Shown: positions 17,443-25,619 of the stretch, piece after piece
Position numbering within the stretch: position 1 is the stretch's first letter
Layout: the number at the start of each line of letters is the position of its first letter
Source of the DNA: CAJXSN01 sp947492235
GTDB lineage: Bacteria > Pseudomonadota > Alphaproteobacteria > Sphingomonadales > Sphingomonadaceae
DNA: 64,000 nucleotides
Direction of reading: 5' to 3'
NCBI RefSeq assembly: GCF_042492175.1
Contig: NZ_CP170453.1
Span: forward strand, 2,790,001-2,854,000
The notes under the pieces: model-generated
Database searches by the model: none
The model's input: the letters and a program-made list of their open reading frames with translations, nothing else
Told to the model about the DNA's origin: nothing
Made by a program: the position numbers and the translations under genes

Positions 17443-18389
17443 TGTTCGATCTGACCGGCAAGTCCGTTTATGTCGCGGGCCATCGCGGGATGGTCGGCGG
17501 CGCCATCGCACGGCAATTGAAGGACCGGGACTGCACCGTCCTGACTGCCACCCGGCAAGAACTCGATCTGCTAGATCAGGCCGCGGTCTTCGCATGGATG
17601 GAGCAGGCCAGGCCTGACGCAGTGGTGGTGGCAGCAGCCAAGGTCGGCGGAATTCTCGCCAACAACGATTTTCCGGCTGATTTCCTTTACCAGAACCTGG
17701 TTATCGAAACGAATTTGATCGAGGCAGCCCACCGTGCCGGCGTGGACCGCCTGCTGTTCCTTGGCTCGTCCTGCATTTATCCCAAATTTGCCGAGCAGCC
17801 CATTCAGGAGGACTCGCTCCTCACCGGCGCGCTGGAGCCGACCAATGAATGGTATGCGATCGCCAAAATCGCAGGGATCAAGCTGTGTCAGGCTTACCGG
17901 AAGCAATATGGCCGCGACTACATCTCCGGCATGCCGACCAATCTCTACGGCCCCGGCGACAATTTCGATCTCCAGTCGAGCCACGTGATCCCGGCCCTGA
18001 TGCGCAAAGCGCATGAGGCGAAGGAGGCTAGCGACGCCAACATCACCATCTGGGGCACGGGCACACCGCGCCGCGAATTCCTGCATGTCGATGACTGCGC
18101 CAGCGCGTGCATCCATCTGCTGGAAACCTATAGCGACGATATTCACGTCAATATTGGCTCCGGTGATGATCTGCCGATCTATGGTCTGGCCCAGCTGGTT
18201 TGCGAAGTGGTGGGATTTGAGGGCGAAATCGTCCGCGATGAGACCAAGCCCGACGGCACGCCGCGCAAGCTGATGGCGGCGGATCGCCTTCGCGCAATGG
18301 GGTGGACGCCTGCGATCAGCCTCAAGGATGGCCTCGCCAGCACATATCAGTGGTTTCTGGAGAACAAGGCCGAGGCTCGCGGCGCCTGA
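17442..18389 (+). CDS. fcl: GDP-L-fucose synthase (epimerase/reductase)
   Basis: Makes GDP-L-fucose from the Gmd product. The sequence has the Rossmann motif VAGHRGMVGGAI, the catalytic serine region LGSSCIYPK, and the Tyr/Lys pair in NEWYAIAKIAG. The next typical blocks are SGMPTNLYGPGDNFD and VDDCASACIHLLE. With the ATG at 17442 (TGATG junction with gmd) the product is 315 residues; a GTG one codon upstream would give 316. Coupling to gmd shows that GDP-fucose is made as a unit here, so the polysaccharide very likely contains fucose. Confidence 0.96.
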   Translation: MFDLTGKSVYVAGHRGMVGGAIARQLKDRDCTVLTATRQELDLLDQAAVFAWMEQARPDAVVVAAAKVGGILANNDFPADFLYQNLVIETNLIEAAHRAGVDRLLFLGSSCIYPKFAEQPIQEDSLLTGALEPTNEWYAIAKIAGIKLCQAYRKQYGRDYISGMPTNLYGPGDNFDLQSSHVIPALMRKAHEAKEASDANITIWGTGTPRREFLHVDDCASACIHLLETYSDDIHVNIGSGDDLPIYGLAQLVCEVVGFEGEIVRDETKPDGTPRKLMAADRLRAMGWTPAISLKDGLASTYQWFLENKAEARGA

Positions 18390-18392
18390 GCC

Positions 18393-19634
18393 ATGCGAAT
18401 CCTGTTTCTCGGCCTGAATTACGCGCCCGAAGAGATCGGCATTGCCCGGTACTCGACCGGCATGTGCGAAGAACTTGCGCGGCGCGGCCACCAGATCGAA
18501 GCAATCGTCGGCAAACCCTATTACCCTGACTGGGAAGTGCCCGAGGAATATCGCGGTGGCGGCGCGCGGCAATCGGTCGAGAACGGCGTAAAGATTACCC
18601 GCGTGCCGCATTATGTCCCGTCCGACCCGGGCGGGGCCAAGCGCATAATTCATCATGCGACCTTCGGGCTCAGCGCATTGTTGCCGATGATCCGGGCCGC
18701 CCGCAGCCACAAGCCCGATCTGGTCATGACGATCGCGCCCTCCACCATCGGCGCCGCGAGCGCCCGGATTGCCGCGCGCATGGCCGGTGCCAAGAGCTGG
18801 CTGCATATTCAGGATTTTGAGGTTGGCGCTGCGCTCGCCACCGGGCTGGTCAGCGAAGGCGGCATGGTCTCGCGGCTCGCCAAGGCCTTCGAGAAATGGG
18901 TGGTCACCGGCTTCGACCACGTCAGTTCCATCAGTTTCGAGATGTGCCGCAAGATTGGCACCTATGGCGTTCCGGAAGACCGGGTCAGCGAGTTTCGCAA
19001 CTGGGTCGAGGGAGGCGAGGTTTACCCGTTAGACGAGCCCTCCGCTTATCGGCAGGAATGGAACATCCAGACGCCGCATGTGGCGCTTTATTCGGGCAAC
19101 ATCGCCAACAAGCAGGGGATCGACATACTGGTCGATGTTGCGCGGAAGCTGGAAGACCGGACTGATCTGACCTTCGTCATTTGCGGGAACGGCCCCAATC
19201 GCGCGATGCTGGAACAGCAGGCAGCCGGACTTGGCAATATCCAGTTCCACAATCTGCAACCGATGGAACGGCTCAACGAATTGATGAATTTGGCGACCGT
19301 GCATCTCTTGCCGCAAAAGGCCGATGCCGCCGATCTGGTGCTGCCTTCCAAGCTCACCAATATGCTCGCCTCCGGCCGCCCTGTCGCAGCGACTGCAGAC
19401 CGCGACACCGGCCTCGGGCGCGAAGTGGACGGATGCGGCTTGCTGGTTCCGCCCGGCGATCCGGATGCCCTCGCCACCGCCTTGGAGCGACTGATCGACG
19501 ACGAGGCGCTCTACACATCGAGCGCCCTAGCTGCTGTGCAGCGCGCGGACGAGCGGTGGAACAAGGACAATATCTTCGGCGCGCTCGATGCCCAGCTTCG
19601 CAGCGTGGCAAGCACCGGCCCATCGCTCGCGTGA
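18393..19634 (+). CDS. GT4-family glycosyltransferase, WcaI-like
   Basis: A 413-residue GT-B glycosyltransferase, four bases after fcl. The N-terminus GLNYAPEEIGIARYSTGM and the following GKPYYPDWEVPEEYRGG match the WcaI family of colanic acid synthesis, where the enzyme probably adds fucose. The C-terminal nucleotide-sugar half has VALYSGNIANKQG and the segment DLVLPSKLTNMLASGRPV. It acts at the cytoplasmic face of the inner membrane. The GDP-fucose genes directly upstream support a fucosyltransferase role, but donor and linkage are inferred. Confidence 0.9.
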   Translation: MRILFLGLNYAPEEIGIARYSTGMCEELARRGHQIEAIVGKPYYPDWEVPEEYRGGGARQSVENGVKITRVPHYVPSDPGGAKRIIHHATFGLSALLPMIRAARSHKPDLVMTIAPSTIGAASARIAARMAGAKSWLHIQDFEVGAALATGLVSEGGMVSRLAKAFEKWVVTGFDHVSSISFEMCRKIGTYGVPEDRVSEFRNWVEGGEVYPLDEPSAYRQEWNIQTPHVALYSGNIANKQGIDILVDVARKLEDRTDLTFVICGNGPNRAMLEQQAAGLGNIQFHNLQPMERLNELMNLATVHLLPQKADAADLVLPSKLTNMLASGRPVAATADRDTGLGREVDGCGLLVPPGDPDALATALERLIDDEALYTSSALAAVQRADERWNKDNIFGALDAQLRSVASTGPSLA

Positions 19635-19700
19635 TCAAGGGTTTGCTGCGGATATCACGCCCATTCGCTGCAATGCAGCATGAAGTCTTGCCAACACGCT

Positions 19701-19729
19701 TTGACGGCCTTAGCACTGCGCGCAATACA
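19701..19729 (+). promoter_or_regulatory. candidate promoter before the second glycosyltransferase
   Basis: TTGACG (19701-19706), a 17-base spacer and AATACA (19724-19729) lie in the 146-base gap before the gene at 19781. The gap is the longest in the rightward run, so an internal promoter is plausible. The -10 box is poor. Confidence 0.25.
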
Positions 19730-19780
19730 GACGTGGTCGCTCCTGCTCAGTATTCCATGGATTAGCCTTCGACCGCGCGC

Positions 19781-20899
19781 ATGAATTCTCCCGCATCTCC
19801 TCCCAAACCAGCGTTGTTGATGATCGGGCCGTTTCCGCCGCCCGTTCACGGCCAGTCGGCGGCGACCCTCGCCACGGCTGAAATGCTGGCCGACGCGGGA
19901 TTTGACGTGCGGCGCTGCGACACTGGCGAAGGTGCCAGCGGTGGGCGCATGACCCGCATCACCCGGCTGCTGTCGGCCATGATGCGCATCATGACCGGAA
20001 GCGAGCGGCATATCTACATCTCCGCCAATGCCAATCTGGGCATGAGCATCACGTTTTTATTGTGCCTTTTGGCCCGCATCCGGGGCCGCGCCCTGACACT
20101 GCACCACCACGCCTACAGCTACATCGGGGCGCGCTCTGGATGGGCCGCTGGCATGGCAAAGGCCGCCGGCCCCAATGCCATGCATCTGACCCAGTGCAGC
20201 GGCATGGGCGCAGAACTTGCTGCACGATATCCGGTAATCGCCCGCACCCTGCCTTTCAGCAATGTCGGCTTTGTAGAGAAGCAGACAGATGCGGGTCCGC
20301 AGCAGGGTGCCTTCACCTTCGGGCACATGAGCAATCTGACCGAGGACAAGGGCCTCGGCGAAGCGGTGGACACGCTGCGCAGCGCTTTGTCTGACGGTAT
20401 GGACGCGCGCCTTGTCGTTGCCGGACCCTGCTCCGACGATTTCGCTACCCGCACTGTCAAAGCGGCGAAGCAGGAACTGGGCCAGCGGTTCGAATATCGC
20501 GGTCCGGTCTATGGCGCCGACAAGGACGCATTCTTTAAAGACCTCGATCTGTTTCTGTTTCCCACCCGCTACCGCAACGAGACACAGGGCATCGTGGTTC
20601 TCGAGGCGCTTTCCTACGGAGTGCCGGTTGCAGCCTATGGCCAATGCTGTGTGGGCGAAACGGTCGGTCCGGAAGGCGGCGTCGTTGCCGCCAATGACGA
20701 CGATTTTGCAGGGGTCGCACTCCAATTTGCTGCCGCCTATGCAGCCGATCCGGCTGGAACGCGCGCCAAGGCCCATCGCCAATTTCAGCGCCATACCGAG
20801 ACACACCAGCGCGATCTCGATGCGATCACCGCCCATTTCCACCAAGTTGCAGTCCGCATGTCCGGCTCCGCTGCCGTGACGCAATCGAGCCCGCAATGA
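19781..20899 (+). CDS. GT4-family glycosyltransferase
   Basis: A 372-residue GT-B enzyme. The N-terminal acceptor domain opens with LMIGPFPPPVHGQSAAT, a loop typical of GT4 enzymes. The donor domain has FGHMSNLTEDKGL and the E-x7-E region NETQGIVVLEALSYGVPV. It should add one sugar of the lipid-linked repeat unit. Donor and acceptor cannot be read from sequence. It is followed by the first sulfotransferase after 34 bases. Confidence 0.88.
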   Translation: MNSPASPPKPALLMIGPFPPPVHGQSAATLATAEMLADAGFDVRRCDTGEGASGGRMTRITRLLSAMMRIMTGSERHIYISANANLGMSITFLLCLLARIRGRALTLHHHAYSYIGARSGWAAGMAKAAGPNAMHLTQCSGMGAELAARYPVIARTLPFSNVGFVEKQTDAGPQQGAFTFGHMSNLTEDKGLGEAVDTLRSALSDGMDARLVVAGPCSDDFATRTVKAAKQELGQRFEYRGPVYGADKDAFFKDLDLFLFPTRYRNETQGIVVLEALSYGVPVAAYGQCCVGETVGPEGGVVAANDDDFAGVALQFAAAYAADPAGTRAKAHRQFQRHTETHQRDLDAITAHFHQVAVRMSGSAAVTQSSPQ

Positions 20900-20933
20900 A
20901 CCACTCTCAGCCGATCACCGACCGGAGGCCAAA

Positions 20934-21686
20934 GTGACCGACAACCACACGACATCCGGAGCCAAAGTGCCCTTGCGCGATCTCGCGCGCTGCCATGCAC
21001 TCGCTTCGCCCACCATGCTCAAGCTGTATTGGCAGCCGCGGGAGAAACCGCTGAAATCGCTGCGGGTCGCGCGGCCGGGCGACGATGCTGTGATCGACGG
21101 CTTCCCCCGGTCATCCAACACGTTTGCCACGCACGCCTTCTTTCTGACCCAAGGCGATGACGTAAAGCTTGGCAACCACGTGCACTCGGCCGGGCAGTTC
21201 GTGCTGGCTCAGCGGTACGGTGTCCCCGCGATGCTGGTGCTGCGCGATCCGGTGCAGGCGACGCTCTCTCTCTCGGTGTTCGACAAGCGCTACACCCCGC
21301 CGGTTGCCTATTACTGGTACAATCTCTTCCATCGCAAAATGCTGGAGCTTGAAGACTTCATCGTGGCTCCCTTCCCCGAAGTGACATCCGATTTCGGGCG
21401 CACGATCGAGCGCATGAACGAACGCTTCGGCACCGACTTCAAACCGTTCCATCATAGCGAAGAATCGAGTGACGCTGTCTTTGCCCGCATGGCGCGGGAG
21501 CGCGAAAAACGCGCCGACGCCTTGGGCGAACTCTATCGCAATCCCATGCGCGTCGCGCAGCCCACGGCGGACAAGGACACCCAAAAGCAGGCGATGAAGG
21601 CCGCGTTCAAAGATCCGGCGCTGGACGGTCCGAAAGCGGAAGCGCGCGAATTGTTCGAAGCGCTGATGCAACGGGCCGAAGCGTAA
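20934..21686 (+). CDS. sulfotransferase-like protein 1
   Basis: A 250-residue soluble protein with a GTG start at 20934, supported by GGAGG 7 bases upstream. The PAPS 5'-phosphosulfate loop is seen as DGFPRSSNTFATHAF (about residues 57-71) and the 3'-phosphate motif as MLVLRDPVQATLSLS. The fold should move sulfate from PAPS to a hydroxyl on a carbohydrate. It is shorter than typical family members and diverges in the PSB loop (PRSSNT instead of PKSGTT). It lies between a glycosyltransferase and a second sulfotransferase. Confidence 0.75.
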   Translation: MTDNHTTSGAKVPLRDLARCHALASPTMLKLYWQPREKPLKSLRVARPGDDAVIDGFPRSSNTFATHAFFLTQGDDVKLGNHVHSAGQFVLAQRYGVPAMLVLRDPVQATLSLSVFDKRYTPPVAYYWYNLFHRKMLELEDFIVAPFPEVTSDFGRTIERMNERFGTDFKPFHHSEESSDAVFARMAREREKRADALGELYRNPMRVAQPTADKDTQKQAMKAAFKDPALDGPKAEARELFEALMQRAEA

Positions 21687-21715
21687 GGGCGGCCGCCCGA
21701 ACCCGCCAATCGCCC

Positions 21716-22561
21716 ATGAGCACCAGTCCCTCCCCAAACTGCCCACAATTCCTGATTATCGGGGCGATGAAGGCTGGCACAACCACGCTCTATCGCGACC
21801 TTGAATTGCATCCCCAGGTGTTCCTTCCGCAGGAGAAAGAGCCGGAAACCCTTGTCAGCATGGGTGATGACCATGAGGCCATCCTGCGCGATTATGCCTC
21901 GCTGTTTCGCGGTGCACGCGAGGGGCAAATTCGCGGCGAGGCTTCCACAGCCTATACCAAGCGCCCGACCTTCGAAGGTGCAGCAGACCGGGCGAAAGCG
22001 CTGTGCGGGCCTGATCTCAAGCTGATTTACCTCATGCGCGAGCCGGTGGGCAGAATGGTCAGCCAGTACCGCCATGAATTCGGCCTGCATGAAACCGACC
22101 TGTCCATGGATACCGCTTTTGCGCAAGACAGCCGTTACGCCGATTACAGCCGGTATGATTATCAGCTCGAACCCTGGCAGGCCGCTTTTCCGGCCTGCCA
22201 GATTCTGCTGCTATCCTTCGAGGAATATGTGCAGGACCGGGCGGCAACATTGCTCGTCGTCTGCCAATTCCTCGGGATCGATCCCGCGCTGTTGCCGCAG
22301 CCGGAGGAAGACAAGGCCTTCAATGCCAGCGAAGGAAAGCCGGTGGCGCGCGGATTGATCGGACGATTCGTGACCTCGCGCCTCTACCAGCGCGGGATAA
22401 AGCAGGCTGTCCCGCGTGCCTTGCGCGAACGCGCCATGCAGGCGCTCTTGCCCAAGGCCCGCTCGGCAAGCGGAAAACTCGATCCGCAGATGCGGGCCAC
22501 TTTGGCCGAGCAGTTTGCCCCCTACACCATCAACAAGCCCGCTCTGCCGCCAGACCACTGA
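21716..22561 (+). CDS. sulfotransferase 2 (heparan sulfate sulfotransferase-like)
   Basis: A 281-residue PAPS-dependent sulfotransferase. The N-terminal FLIIGAMKAGTTTLYRDLE holds the 5'-PSB loop with the catalytic-loop Lys, followed by HPQVFLPQEKEPETL, and the 3'-PB motif is YLMREPVGRMVSQYRHE. This arrangement is close to the bacterial/NDST-type carbohydrate sulfotransferases. It starts 30 bases after sulfotransferase 1, so the two are likely co-expressed, and may place sulfate at different positions of the repeat unit. Confidence 0.9.
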   Translation: MSTSPSPNCPQFLIIGAMKAGTTTLYRDLELHPQVFLPQEKEPETLVSMGDDHEAILRDYASLFRGAREGQIRGEASTAYTKRPTFEGAADRAKALCGPDLKLIYLMREPVGRMVSQYRHEFGLHETDLSMDTAFAQDSRYADYSRYDYQLEPWQAAFPACQILLLSFEEYVQDRAATLLVVCQFLGIDPALLPQPEEDKAFNASEGKPVARGLIGRFVTSRLYQRGIKQAVPRALRERAMQALLPKARSASGKLDPQMRATLAEQFAPYTINKPALPPDH

Positions 22562-22631
22562 CAATTTCTCGATTAGGGCACCCTCGCCCGACCTGTTATC
22601 AACCCCATTCGTAAGACACCCAGGAGATTTT

Positions 22632-23318
22632 ATGCTCAAGCAGCTCGCCAGCAAAGTCCGCCAAAAGCTGCAAAGCGTTGGCAAATCGAACAAAGACATT
22701 TTCGACGAAATCTACCGCGAGGGCATCTGGGATGGCCCGGGCGAAGTTTCGTCCGGATCGGGCAGCCAGCCACAGAATTCCAAGGCGTATGAGGACATGA
22801 TCGTCGCCTATGTCGAGGCGAATGGCATCAAATCGATCGTCGATGTCGGCTGCGGAGATTTCCAGGTTTCCGGCCGTATCATGGAGCGGTTGGGCGACGA
22901 CGTCACCTATACCGGCTGCGATGTGTCGAGCGTGGTCATCGACCACAACAACAAGAAATACGCGACCGACCGGATCTCCTTCCAGCAGGTCGACGCCTCG
23001 GAGAAATCGCTACCGGTGGGCGAATTGGTCCTGATGCGCGAGGTGATGCAGCATCTCGACAATGCGGCCATCCTGGAAATCCTGCCCAAGCTCGAAGCTT
23101 TCCCGCACGCGCTGGTCAGCAACACGATCGCCAAAGGCGCGAAGCCGGTCAATATCGACCTCGCCCCCGGCCGCGGTGCGCGCGCCGGGATCGGCAGCGG
23201 ATTGTGGCTCGACAAGCCGCCCTATAATCGCCCTGTCGAGGTTCTGCTGACCAGCGAACACGACAATGGCAAAGTGGAAATCGTGACGGTACGCCTGCTC
23301 TCCGCAGGCAAGGCCTAA
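22632..23318 (+). CDS. class I SAM-dependent methyltransferase
   Basis: A 228-residue protein started at the ATG at 22632, which has AGGAGA 5 bases upstream. The open frame extends 216 bases further, but that part overlaps the preceding gene in another frame. SAM motif I is IVDVGCGDFQVSGRI, motif II is TGCDVSSVVID, and LVLMREVMQHLDN is the motif IV region. The substrate is unknown. In a glycan locus it may O-methylate a sugar or act on a lipid-linked intermediate. It sits between sulfotransferase 2 and the flippase. Confidence 0.85.
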   Translation: MLKQLASKVRQKLQSVGKSNKDIFDEIYREGIWDGPGEVSSGSGSQPQNSKAYEDMIVAYVEANGIKSIVDVGCGDFQVSGRIMERLGDDVTYTGCDVSSVVIDHNNKKYATDRISFQQVDASEKSLPVGELVLMREVMQHLDNAAILEILPKLEAFPHALVSNTIAKGAKPVNIDLAPGRGARAGIGSGLWLDKPPYNRPVEVLLTSEHDNGKVEIVTVRLLSAGKA

Positions 23319-23405
23319 CGCTGCGTTACCTCCAAATCCGGTTCCCCGCTTCTGCTCCTGCGAAATGGGCAGCCGGGGGCCGGACAGGACTTTCACGCAC
23401 TGACC

Positions 23406-24767
23406 ATGACCCTTGCCGCCAACATCCAGCGAGCGCGCACCCTGATCGGTGAACGGATGCGCGGTCCCGCGCTCAAGCGAATATCCCTCGCAATGGGTGC
23501 CGGCATCATGGCTCGGCTGGGGCTGCTGGCTCTTGCCGTGGTGGTCGGCCGCAGTTTCGGACCGGAGGATTTCGGCGCCTTCACATTTGCCACCGGTCTC
23601 GCACTGGTTGTCGGGCAATTGGCGGCACTGGGCTGGCCCGCATTGATGAACCGTCTGATCCCGGCTCTACGCGAAGCGCAGGATTGGTCGGCATTGCGTG
23701 GTTTGCTGCGGGGCGGCAATTTCATCATCCTCGCCTCCTCACTCACAGCCTCCGGCATCATCGTTCTGGTTGCGCAATTTGCGGGAGAACTGTCGCGCTC
23801 GCTGCTGTTCGCGGCAATGCTCGTCCCTCCCTTCGCGTTCTGCATCTTGCGACGCCAGCAATTGGCTGCCTTTCGTAAAGCCCATTTCGGCATGCTGTTC
23901 GATCAGGGCTTTGGGGCAGTTTGCACGGTTCTCCTCTTCCTTGCGCTGGGCGGGATGGCGCTGGGCGAGGCAGTCGTCACCTATGCCTGCATGACTTTGC
24001 TCGGCACATTGATTGCCGCATTCATGGTCCACCGGCTCGCACCGTCCGAGATAAAGGGACAAGTCCCGACTTACCGTATCCGTGCGTGGATGGCCCTCGG
24101 CCTGCCCATTCTGGTCGGCATGTCCTCCAAGCTGTTGCTTGGCAAGACGGACGTGCTTCTTCTGGCTCCGCTCTCCAATCTGATAGAGACAGGTCTGTAT
24201 GGCTCCGCTTACCGGATCACCTACCTTCTGAGCTTCCCGCAAGTGGTCCTGATGACCATTGTGACCCCCGCGCTCGGCGAGGCATTTGCCAAACGAAAAG
24301 CAGGGCAGGTTCGCCGTGTTACGCGGCTGTCGCTGGCTTTCACGGCGGTGACGGTGCTGCCATTGCTAACGGCCGTGCTGCTGTTTGCCGAGGATATCCT
24401 GCGCATTGTCTTCGGCGCGGAGTTCGTCGGCGCGGCTGCTCCTCTGCGGCTACTGGTCGTGGGCCAGGCAGCCAGTTGTTTCGCTATGGTTTTCGCGTCC
24501 ATGCTGATCATCGGTGGGCGCGAGAAAGCCTTTGCCGGCTGGAATGCATTGATGCTGGCGGCAAACATCACCTTGTGCGTTCTGCTGATCCCGCAATTTG
24601 GCGCCGTTGGCGCAGCGCTGGCGACGTGCGGAGTGGCGATCACCATGCTGCTGGGTCAAATCTGGTTTGCACGGCCGCTTTGGCGCGGAAAAATGTTGGG
24701 CGGCAGCGATGCCCAGACCGGAATAGACAAACCGATGAACGATAAAGGTGCAGATGATGTCGTCTAA
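23406..24767 (+). CDS. wzx: polysaccharide flippase, Wzx/MOP superfamily
   Basis: A 453-residue membrane protein with about twelve to fourteen hydrophobic segments. The N-terminal half opens with SLAMGAGIMARLGLLALAVV followed by GRSFGPEDFGAFTFA, characteristic of polysaccharide-synthesis flippases that move undecaprenol-linked repeat units across the inner membrane. The C-terminal region IGGREKAFAGWNALMLAANI fits as well. Together with the Wzy candidates and Wza/Wzc it defines a Wzx/Wzy-dependent pathway. The 3' end overlaps the start of sulfotransferase 3 by about 14 bases. Confidence 0.88.
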   Translation: MTLAANIQRARTLIGERMRGPALKRISLAMGAGIMARLGLLALAVVVGRSFGPEDFGAFTFATGLALVVGQLAALGWPALMNRLIPALREAQDWSALRGLLRGGNFIILASSLTASGIIVLVAQFAGELSRSLLFAAMLVPPFAFCILRRQQLAAFRKAHFGMLFDQGFGAVCTVLLFLALGGMALGEAVVTYACMTLLGTLIAAFMVHRLAPSEIKGQVPTYRIRAWMALGLPILVGMSSKLLLGKTDVLLLAPLSNLIETGLYGSAYRITYLLSFPQVVLMTIVTPALGEAFAKRKAGQVRRVTRLSLAFTAVTVLPLLTAVLLFAEDILRIVFGAEFVGAAAPLRLLVVGQAASCFAMVFASMLIIGGREKAFAGWNALMLAANITLCVLLIPQFGAVGAALATCGVAITMLLGQIWFARPLWRGKMLGGSDAQTGIDKPMNDKGADDVV

Positions 24768-25602
24768 TTTTGTACAGAACGCAGCCCTGCGATCTGCCGG
24801 AATGGCCGCTTATCGTGCCTGGGCCCGGGCCCAGTTCTGGCGCAAGGGCACGCGCATTCTGGTCAATTCCATTCCCAAAGCCGGAACCCATTTGCTGACG
24901 GCCGAGCTGGCCCGCATCGAGGGACTGCAGAATTCACGTCTTCATCTGCTCAACACCGATATTCTGGAGGACAAGCTCGACAATTCCGCCAACCCGGCCA
25001 TGAAACTGGACCGCATCGCCAGCGCGGTGAAGACGGTGCGCGGAGGGCAATATTTCAGCGCGCATTTGCCCTGGTCGTCCGGCTTCGAGCAAATCCTGCG
25101 CGAAGAGAACATCGCGACCTTCTTCGTCTTGCGGGATCCACGCGATGTGCTCGCGTCCCGCTACCACTACATTCTCGGTCTGAAGCGGCATCGTCTGCAT
25201 ACCTTCTTCGCCGATCCTTCCCGGTCGGAGTTCGAACGATACAGGCTTCTGATCGAAGGGCATGCGGGTGATCCGTTCATGCGGCCGATGGTCGAAATGC
25301 TCGCGCAATTCGCACCCTGGGTGGAAAGCGACATCACGCTGACTGTCCGATTCGAAGATCTCATCGGCGCTCGTGGCGGCGGCACGGACGAGGCGAAGCA
25401 TGCGGCATTCCAGCGGATCGCCGTCCATGCAGGCATCGCTGCCGACCGATTGCCCGATGACATCGCTCAAGCTCCGGCGAAAACCGCGACCTTGCGCAAA
25501 GGCAAATCAGGCGGATGGCGTGATGAACTGCCGCGGGAGGTGCAGGAGCTTGTCGAAGAAACCTGCGGCCCGACCTTGCGCCGGATCGGCTATTCCCAGT
25601 AG
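24754..25602 (+). CDS. sulfotransferase 3
   Basis: A 282-residue PAPS-dependent sulfotransferase. The start is taken as the ATG at 24754; an ATG one codon later and a GTG at 24748 are alternatives, with AAAGG at 24744-24748 as ribosome binding site. The 5'-PSB loop is LVNSIPKAGTHLLTAEL and the 3'-PB motif FFVLRDPRDVLASRYHY, both well conserved. VRFEDLIGARGG is also typical. It is translationally overlapped with the flippase. It is the third sulfotransferase of the run and ends 17 bases from the convergent wza-wzc operon. Confidence 0.88.
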   Translation: MMSSNFVQNAALRSAGMAAYRAWARAQFWRKGTRILVNSIPKAGTHLLTAELARIEGLQNSRLHLLNTDILEDKLDNSANPAMKLDRIASAVKTVRGGQYFSAHLPWSSGFEQILREENIATFFVLRDPRDVLASRYHYILGLKRHRLHTFFADPSRSEFERYRLLIEGHAGDPFMRPMVEMLAQFAPWVESDITLTVRFEDLIGARGGGTDEAKHAAFQRIAVHAGIAADRLPDDIAQAPAKTATLRKGKSGGWRDELPREVQELVEETCGPTLRRIGYSQ

Positions 25603-25619
25603 CAGGCCAGCTGGCCGTT

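Noticed and set aside
22416..22631. N-terminal extension of the methyltransferase to 300 residues
   Set aside because: It lies over the end of sulfotransferase 2 in another frame, while AGGAGA precedes the ATG at 22632.
25545..25575. GAGCTTGTCGAAG, resembling half of the palindromic repeat in the E2 gene
   Set aside because: It encodes the ordinary ELVEE of sulfotransferase 3, and the flanking bases of the repeat are absent.
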